From contig NZ_KI911558.1 in the NCBI RefSeq assembly GCF_000515235.1, forward strand, positions 1,307,898 through 1,347,116: a stretch of 39,219 nucleotides of DNA, read 5' to 3'. Shown here in pieces: positions 34,189 through 39,219 of the stretch (positions are counted from its first letter, which is position 1; the number at the start of each line of letters is the position of its first letter). The notes beneath the pieces are model-generated. The model saw only the letters and a list, made by a program, of their open reading frames with translations, was not told the origin of the DNA and did no database searches. A program made the position numbers and the translations under genes. This stretch comes from Synechococcus sp. CC9616. Lineage in GTDB: Bacteria > Cyanobacteriota > Cyanobacteriia > PCC-6307 > Cyanobiaceae.

Positions 34189-36145
34189 GGCGCACTCGCC
34201 GCTATGGGCCCGCCGAAGCCTGATCCTGCTGATCACCGGGCTGATCATTCGATATCTGGCCTGGCGCTGCACAGCCAGCCTCAACCTTGAGTCCCCAGCA
34301 TCCACCGCCCTCAGCCGGGTGTTGCTTGCGGCAGAAAGCTGGTTACTGGTGACCGGGTTGTTGCCCTTATGGCTGGCCTGGAGGAGATTCCCCGACCGTC
34401 GACAGCAGGCGCATGAGACAGCCAAGGCCTTTCGCAACAGCGCCTGGAAGCCCCACGTCGACATCTTGATCCCGACCTGGGGAGAACCTCTGGACGTGCT
34501 TGAGCGCACCCTGATGGGCTGCCTGAACCAGACCTACCCACACACCTCGGTGTATCTGCTGGATGACAGCAACCGAAACGACGTCAGAGCGCTGTCTCGA
34601 CACCTGGGATGCCACTACCGCCACAGACCGGAACGGGCCAATGCCAAAGCCGGCAATCTCAACGATGGGCTCCGCCTCGGCCGAGGCGAACTGATCGCCG
34701 TGTTCGATGCCGACTTCATTCCCCAGCAGCGGTTTCTGGAATGCAGCATCGGACTGCTCGAGGATCCCGGCATCGGCTTGGTTCAGACGCCTCAGTGCTT
34801 CATGAATGCCGATCCAGTGATGCGCAATCTGGGAATGGAGCGATGGCTGCTGCCGGATGAGGAGAGCTTTTATCGCTGGATCGAGCCGGTGCGGGACGGC
34901 TGGGGTGCTGTGGTGTGCGCCGGCACCTCATTCGTCGTGAAACGCGAGGCCCTCCAACAGGTTGGGGGATTCGTTGAGCAAGCGCTGTCCGAGGACTTTG
35001 TCACCGGCATTGCACTCAGAGCGAAGGGTTGGCGATTGGTTTACCTCCAGCAAAAGCTGAGTGCCGGCCTGGCGGCGGAATCGATGCTCGATTTCGTTCG
35101 CCAGCGCCAACGCTGGGCTGCTGGCACCTTGCAGAGTTTGCATCTGGAGAGCGGGCCTCTCCGCGCCAAGAACCTCTCAATCGGGCAACGACTGGCCTAT
35201 CTGGAGGGAGTGATCCATTGGCTCAACAACATCCCCAGACTGATCCTGATGTTGATGCCCCTGAGTTACGGCTTGCTGGGAATCACACCGATCAACATCA
35301 GCGTTGAGGCGATCCTGTACCTGCTCGTGCCCCTCTGGGGAACGATGCTCCTGGGCATCGGCTGGCTCAATCGTGGCAGCCGTGCAGCACTGCTGGGGGA
35401 ACTCACCAGCTGGGTGCTCACCGTGCCGCTCACCCTCACCGTGATCAGCAGCAGCCTGGGGCGTCGCCTGGGCTTCCAGGTCACGCCCAAACATCAGACC
35501 CGTTCGAGAGCCGGCTGGAGCTGGGCCCTGGCAGCGCCCCTGCTGCTGCTCTCCGCACTCAATGCAACCAATCTGATTCTGCTTCTGTTCTCCCTACCCG
35601 CGCTGGGGCCGCGGGCGTGGGATCAAGGAATGCTCGGCCTGGTTTGGGCCTGCCTCAATCTGCTGGGAACGTTGATCGCGCTGAGAGCCTGCTGGGATCC
35701 CGCGATTGACAATGCCAGCCCCTGGTTCGCCGTCGATCTCGAGGCATGGATCGGTGACGCTGGCGGCCATCTACACCCCTGCCGGATCAGGGCCATCAGC
35801 GAACAGGGAGCCGAGCTCAGCTTCGAGGGATCCGCTCCTCCTTTGGTGGCGAGCAGCCAAGTGCAGTGGGACAGTCGGATCCCGGCCCTGCACTTCTCGC
35901 TCAAGGCGGTTGGTGCGTCAGCTCACTCCGTGAGCTGGGAACCCATGGACGCGATGCAGCGCAGGGCGCTGATGACATGGCTCTACGGACGCGATCAGTG
36001 CTGGGTGGATCGCATCGCTCCGCAGGAATGGAAAGCCCTGCTGGTTCTGCTAAAGCGACTGCTGCAGGGCCGTCCTGACCTTGGCCCCCTGCATCGAAGC
36101 CTCATCCCCATCGCCCCTCAAGGCAACACATCAGGCCATCTTTGA
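34139..36145 (+). CDS. Cellulose-synthase-like family 2 glycosyltransferase
   Basis: The 668-residue membrane enzyme has two N-terminal hydrophobic segments, a cytoplasmic GT-A domain with DDS (142-144), DAD (190-192), SED in the TED position (284-286) and QRQRW (322-326), then several membrane helices and a C-terminal PilZ-like domain (about 525-600). This is the plan of processive bacterial cellulose synthase BcsA. The PilZ part lacks the RxxxR pair and has AISEQG where D/NxSxxG is expected, so c-di-GMP control is unlikely. No bcsB or bcsC is nearby. The start GTG 34139 overlaps dus by 50 bases. Confidence 0.87.
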   Translation: MSLLLLLWPLWLTRRPEAHSPLWARRSLILLITGLIIRYLAWRCTASLNLESPASTALSRVLLAAESWLLVTGLLPLWLAWRRFPDRRQQAHETAKAFRNSAWKPHVDILIPTWGEPLDVLERTLMGCLNQTYPHTSVYLLDDSNRNDVRALSRHLGCHYRHRPERANAKAGNLNDGLRLGRGELIAVFDADFIPQQRFLECSIGLLEDPGIGLVQTPQCFMNADPVMRNLGMERWLLPDEESFYRWIEPVRDGWGAVVCAGTSFVVKREALQQVGGFVEQALSEDFVTGIALRAKGWRLVYLQQKLSAGLAAESMLDFVRQRQRWAAGTLQSLHLESGPLRAKNLSIGQRLAYLEGVIHWLNNIPRLILMLMPLSYGLLGITPINISVEAILYLLVPLWGTMLLGIGWLNRGSRAALLGELTSWVLTVPLTLTVISSSLGRRLGFQVTPKHQTRSRAGWSWALAAPLLLLSALNATNLILLLFSLPALGPRAWDQGMLGLVWACLNLLGTLIALRACWDPAIDNASPWFAVDLEAWIGDAGGHLHPCRIRAISEQGAELSFEGSAPPLVASSQVQWDSRIPALHFSLKAVGASAHSVSWEPMDAMQRRALMTWLYGRDQCWVDRIAPQEWKALLVLLKRLLQGRPDLGPLHRSLIPIAPQGNTSGHL

Positions 36146-36870
36146 CGGATCAGCAGCAGTGAGAAGTAGGGACGTTCTTCAGCTGCGATCTGCTCGGCAG
36201 GAGCAATGCATTGGTCAGGCCATCCCACCTTCTCGGCAAATAGAGAACGAGACAGGAGACCTCGCTGCTCCAGAAGAGGACGAAGCCAGCGCCAACGACG
36301 TCCAAGCTTGAGCAAGGCCAGGTTTTGTCCCTGCTCCTCGGCGTGGCTGGCCATCCTCTCGAAATCCAACTCGGAATCAGGACAGGGAGCCACCAGGAGC
36401 TGGTCCTGCTGCAGCGCCAGGGGCCAGACAGCCGCTGCTGCCGTCGACGAGAAGGATGTGATTCCAGGGATCACCCGCAGCTGGCAACTGGGGTGACGTT
36501 GCTGTAGGGACAACAACACATAGCTGCCGCTGGCAAACAAGGAGGCATCCCCCTCACAAAGCAGCACCACCTGTTTGCCGGTGGAGACTTCAGACGCCAG
36601 CAGATCGGCCGCAGCCTTCCAGGCCTGTTGTCGTGGTTCCGGTGCCTCCACCATTGGAAACACCACCGAAAGCTGGGGCTGATCAGGCTTGATCCAGTGA
36701 CTGGCGATCCGCATCGCCATGCTGATTCCGCCCTCACAAGCCACCGGGGCAACGATCAGATCAGCCTGTTCGATGGCACGGACCGCGGCCACTGTGAGCA
36801 GATCGGGATCTCCTGGACCGACTCCGACAAGCGTGAGTGCTCCCCAGTTCTGCGGGTCGATGATGGCCAG
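36118..36870 (-). CDS. cobI: Precorrin-2 C20-methyltransferase, start codon unresolved
   Basis: The enzyme adds a methyl group from S-adenosylmethionine at C20 of precorrin-2 in cobalamin synthesis. The SAM-binding motif LVGVGPGDPDLLT is encoded upstream of the first usual start codon (GTG 36792), so the true start must be farther up. The frame is open to a stop just above 36880, but no ATG, GTG or TTG occurs in that stretch; CTG 36870 or one of the two ATC codons after it are the only candidates. Other motifs are VVLLCEGDASLFASGSY and VIPGITSFSSTAA. The 3' end overlaps the GT2 gene by 28 bases. Confidence 0.85.
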   Translation of the reverse strand: MAIIDPQNWGALTLVGVGPGDPDLLTVAAVRAIEQADLIVAPVACEGGISMAMRIASHWIKPDQPQLSVVFPMVEAPEPRQQAWKAAADLLASEVSTGKQVVLLCEGDASLFASGSYVLLSLQQRHPSCQLRVIPGITSFSSTAAAAVWPLALQQDQLLVAPCPDSELDFERMASHAEEQGQNLALLKLGRRWRWLRPLLEQRGLLSRSLFAEKVGWPDQCIAPAEQIAAEERPYFSLLLIRQRWPDVLP

Positions 36871-36895
36871 GGAACCTGTCGTCCGGAGTCAGACG

Positions 36896-37456
36896 GTGAG
36901 TCGCCTCAGCATCTTTCCAGAGAGTGCGGCGGATGGCGGGGCGAGGCCCGCCGAGCCGCTGCTGGTGAGCCACGATCCGCTGACCATCCAGCAGGAGCTT
37001 GGCCAGCGGGGGATCGGCTTCGAGCGCTGGCCGGTGCGGACCCGTTTACCCCAGGGTGCTGATCAGACAACGGTTCTGCAGGCCTTCAGAACAGATGTGG
37101 AGCGAGTCCTCTCAGAAGCAGGGCACGCCAGCGTTGATGCTCTGCGGGTCACACCGAGCCATCCCGACAAGGACTCTCTGCGTCGACGTTTTCTCAGTGA
37201 ACACACCCATACCGATGACGAGGTGCGCTTTTTCGTGGAGGGCCGCGGGCTGTTCTGTCTGCACATCGGAACTGAAGTGCTTGCCGTTCTCTGTGAACGG
37301 GATGATCTGATTCAGATTCCCGCCGGCACTCGCCACTGGTTTGACATGGGCGATCAGCCGCAGTTCTGCGTCCTGCGTTTCCATGGCAACAACCCGGGTT
37401 GGCTGGCAACCTTCACCGGAGATCCGATTGCGGAACGGTTTCCGAGGCTGGAATGA
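36896..37456 (+). CDS. mtnD: Acireductone dioxygenase
   Basis: The 186-residue cupin oxidises acireductone in the methionine salvage pathway. Metal ligands His103, His105, Glu109 (HTHTDDEVRFFVEGRG) and His147 (IPAGTRHWFDMG) are all present. Product choice depends on whether Fe or Ni is bound. I use GTG 36896, giving MSRLSIFPES; the longer frame from 36719 lies over cobI. The stop overlaps the next ATG (ATGA). Confidence 0.93.
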   Translation: MSRLSIFPESAADGGARPAEPLLVSHDPLTIQQELGQRGIGFERWPVRTRLPQGADQTTVLQAFRTDVERVLSEAGHASVDALRVTPSHPDKDSLRRRFLSEHTHTDDEVRFFVEGRGLFCLHIGTEVLAVLCERDDLIQIPAGTRHWFDMGDQPQFCVLRFHGNNPGWLATFTGDPIAERFPRLE

Positions 37457-37860
37457 GCAACGTCCCCCTGCCGAATCGGCCCATGCATTGGGTCAAGCTG
37501 TCCTTCGGTCTGATCATCGTTGTGGCCAGCTCAGCACTGGTTGCTGAACGCACCTGGGCGGACGATGCATCAGTCGCCCGCAAGGTGGCCAGGATCGAGC
37601 TGGCGAGAAGCATTCGATCGTTTGCTGCCAGCACGCTTGCCAATGGTCAATGTCTGGTGAAGGCCGGACGCCTTAGTCAGCGCCAGATCAACAAGGCCAT
37701 GCCCATCGCCCTGCGCGAAATGGGGATCAGCCCCACTGTGCTGACCAATCCACAGGTGATCAAAGCCGCCGGAATGTTGCAGCCGGAACTCGATGACGAC
37801 TGCGGGCTGACGTCGATGGATGCGGAAAAGGCACGCGAACTGGTAAACGACGAGCTGTAA
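37453..37860 (+). CDS. Small secreted protein of unknown function
   Basis: The 135-residue protein has a hydrophobic N-terminal segment (LSFGLIIVVASSALVAE) ending in a plausible signal peptidase site near TWADDAS, so it is probably periplasmic or membrane anchored. The mature part is helical, with two Cys (GQCLVKAG and DDDCGL) that could form a disulfide. The LVKAGRLSQRQINKAMPIAL stretch is moderately basic. I recognise no family. The ATGA overlap with mtnD suggests cotranscription. Confidence 0.65.
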   Translation: MSNVPLPNRPMHWVKLSFGLIIVVASSALVAERTWADDASVARKVARIELARSIRSFAASTLANGQCLVKAGRLSQRQINKAMPIALREMGISPTVLTNPQVIKAAGMLQPELDDDCGLTSMDAEKARELVNDEL

Positions 37861-37876
37861 GTCCCGGCTCGGGTCC

Positions 37877-37907
37877 AGTCGGAGACGCCTAAACAACCGA
37901 CTTTTTT
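37877..37907 (+). terminator. Weak possible terminator
   Basis: AGTCGG (37877-37882) pairs with CCGACT (37897-37902) around a 14-base loop, and a run of six T follows at once. The stem is short, so termination may be partial. The whole 101-base gap (37861-37961) between the two secreted-protein genes holds no other gene. Confidence 0.4.
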
Positions 37908-37961
37908 CTCCTCGAAAAAAAGAAGATCTCCATACGGTGCGCTTCTCTTTTTCTTTGATGG

Positions 37962-38489
37962 ATGAATTCAGCGCGCGTTCTGGCGGCAACCCTGCTGATT
38001 CCTGCCTTGCAGGCACCGGCCAGTGCCAACGACCTGGCGACGCTGCCGTCGTCCGAATCCGTCCTGGTTCTGGAGCGAACCTCGCGCCAGCTCTCCCGCA
38101 CAGGAGATCCGATCTGGAATCTTCGTCTTGAGAGCCCTGGCGAAACAACACTGCACTTCGAAGCGGTCACTGGTCGCGCCCATCGACAGAACGCTGATCG
38201 CCACGTTGCCGGCACTCGGGCCCCTCTCCCCGCCGGCCGATACAGCCTGGGCCCTGTGGAGCCCCTCGGCCCTCAGGATCCCAGTGAATTGGGTCCCGTC
38301 TGGATCGGTATTGAGCCTCTGTTCCGCACGGGACGGGGCCACCTCGGCATTCACCTCGACCCAAGCGCCAATCGCAATGCCAACAGCGGCACACTCGGAT
38401 GCGTTGGCCTAATTCGCCGCAGCGACATGTTGAAACTGGCCGATCTGATTGAGCGCCGAAACGTTCAGGCACTGGTGGTGAACGATTGA
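37962..38489 (+). CDS. Secreted L,D-transpeptidase-like protein
   Basis: The 175-residue protein begins with a signal peptide (MNSARVLAATLLIPALQAPASA, cleavage likely near 22). The catalytic-domain signature appears as His131 in LGIHLDPSA and Cys147 in SGTLGCVGLI, the GTxGCVGL form of the L,D-transpeptidase superfamily. It may act on peptidoglycan in the periplasm. Its stop TGA overlaps the ATG of the methyltransferase gene by one base. Confidence 0.78.
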   Translation: MNSARVLAATLLIPALQAPASANDLATLPSSESVLVLERTSRQLSRTGDPIWNLRLESPGETTLHFEAVTGRAHRQNADRHVAGTRAPLPAGRYSLGPVEPLGPQDPSELGPVWIGIEPLFRTGRGHLGIHLDPSANRNANSGTLGCVGLIRRSDMLKLADLIERRNVQALVVND

Positions 38490-39013
38490 TGGTCTCTCGA
38501 TGGGGACTGACCTGGGGTGGCTGGCTCGATAACAGGAGAGGCGAATGGTGGCTCCTGGCCCAGATGATCCTGATCGCCGCCCACCTCTTGCCACCATGGC
38601 CGGCTCCGGCGACCTGGGGACTGGCCATCTGGCCGCGACCTCTGTTTGGCCTCGGGAGCCTGATTGTGCTGGCTGGCTTTGCACTGGCCGGACAGGGATT
38701 TCTGGCTCTTGGCGCCAGCCTCTCGCCACTCCCTGCTCCACGCGACGACAACCGCCTAATCACCAACGGGGCCTACCAACGCTGTCGCCATCCGCTGTAT
38801 CAGGCGGTGCTGGTCTGCTCACTTGGTGTGGTGATTGCCCTGGGGAGTGTTCTGCACCTGCTGCTGCTGATCGCTCTCACCATGGTTCTGCGCGGCAAGG
38901 CCAAACGCGAAGAGAAAGCCTTGCTGGCCAAGCATCCCGACTATGCCCAATACCGCCAGAGCGTCCCGGCCATCGTTCCAGGACTGCCTGGCCTTGACTG
39001 GCGTTCGCGATAA
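38489..39013 (+). CDS. Isoprenylcysteine carboxyl methyltransferase-like membrane protein
   Basis: The 174-residue protein has about four hydrophobic segments and the C-terminal signature of the ICMT/PEMT family: RLITNGAYQRCRHPLYQAVL, then KREEKALLAKHPDYAQYRQSV. Bacterial members are SAM-dependent methyltransferases of small lipophilic substrates or are uncharacterised. I start at ATG 38489, which shares a base with the previous stop, over the TTG one codon earlier. Confidence 0.85.
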   Translation: MVSRWGLTWGGWLDNRRGEWWLLAQMILIAAHLLPPWPAPATWGLAIWPRPLFGLGSLIVLAGFALAGQGFLALGASLSPLPAPRDDNRLITNGAYQRCRHPLYQAVLVCSLGVVIALGSVLHLLLLIALTMVLRGKAKREEKALLAKHPDYAQYRQSVPAIVPGLPGLDWRSR

Positions 39014-39064
39014 AAGCTGTGCCAGACCTCTTCGTGCTGAAATGTTGGAAATTTTCAAGATCTG

Positions 39065-39219
39065 ATGACGTTGGGGGCTAGCGACCGCAAGGGAATCATC
39101 CTCGCTGGGGGTAGTGGCACCAGGCTTCATCCGATCACGCAAGCCGTCAGCAAACAGTTACTGCCGGTGTATGACAAGCCGATGATCTATTACCCACTCA
39201 GCACGCTGATGCTGGCGGG
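39065..39219 (+). CDS. rfbA: Glucose-1-phosphate thymidylyltransferase, 5' end
   Basis: The first 51 codons are present. [16 protein letters not shown] is the nucleotide-binding loop and [20 protein letters not shown] is the conserved sugar-nucleotidyltransferase segment of RfbA. The enzyme makes dTDP-glucose from dTTP and glucose-1-phosphate for dTDP-rhamnose and surface polysaccharides. The gene runs off the window. No strong ribosome site is visible. Confidence 0.95.
   Translation, partial: MTLGASDRKGIILAGGSGTRLHPITQAVSKQLLPVYDKPMIYYPLSTLMLA

Overview
The window comes from a marine picocyanobacterium of the Synechococcus/Cyanobium type. It opens with the end of psbD overlapping a GTG-started psbC, whose CP43 protein is of the marine Synechococcus form. 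It also carries the cyanobacterial markers pipX, ylqD, DUF1823, a long-form hpf and a GC-rich, tightly packed gene order. I saw no tRNA, rRNA, insertion sequence or CRISPR array. No stretch over 300 bases lacks a gene.

Layout. (1) 1-5.3 kb: psbD/psbC, then sulfur amino-acid genes: metB, a second Str2-like cystathionine gamma-synthase relative, and cysK. (2) 5.4-17 kb: a visibly AT-richer accessory block between the housekeeping genes cysK and queA. It holds a small HTH-like protein, a UPF0016 cation transporter, and a group of membrane and ATPase-related genes: an intact but unusual P1B-type ATPase, a full-length P-type ATPase relative with no catalytic residues, two proteins joining an HMA-like module to an LPxxPG membrane hairpin, two DUF5132-type proteins, an ArsA/Get3-like protein without a P-loop, a DUF1345 membrane protein, a CPA1-like antiporter lacking the usual Asn-Asp pair, and a beta-carbonic anhydrase. 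(3) 17-22.7 kb, minus strand: queA, pdhC (E2), ylqD, an acyl-activating enzyme and lipB; lipB supplies the lipoyl precursor used by E2. (4) 22.8-27.4 kb, plus strand: hpf, deoC, recO, an MFS transporter and a family-4 glycosyltransferase. (5) 27.5-32.2 kb, minus strand: der(engA)-ecfT-pipX-pipY-sepF-proC, a cyanobacterial neighbourhood linking nitrogen signalling, PLP homeostasis, ribosome assembly and division. (6) 32.3-39.2 kb: two L,D-transpeptidase-like proteins, DUF1823, a dihydrouridine synthase, a cellulose-synthase-like GT2, cobI, mtnD, a small secreted protein, an ICMT-like methyltransferase and the start of rfbA.

The strongest candidate for an undescribed system is the block at 6.6-16.4 kb. 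An apparently active P-type ATPase sits with a pseudo-ATPase, a pseudo-ArsA and an antiporter that has lost its ion-binding motif, and four of the proteins share an HMA-like N-terminal module without CxxC. This suggests a multi-subunit envelope ion or metal system in which degenerate enzymes act as structural or regulatory partners. The function itself is inferred, not shown.
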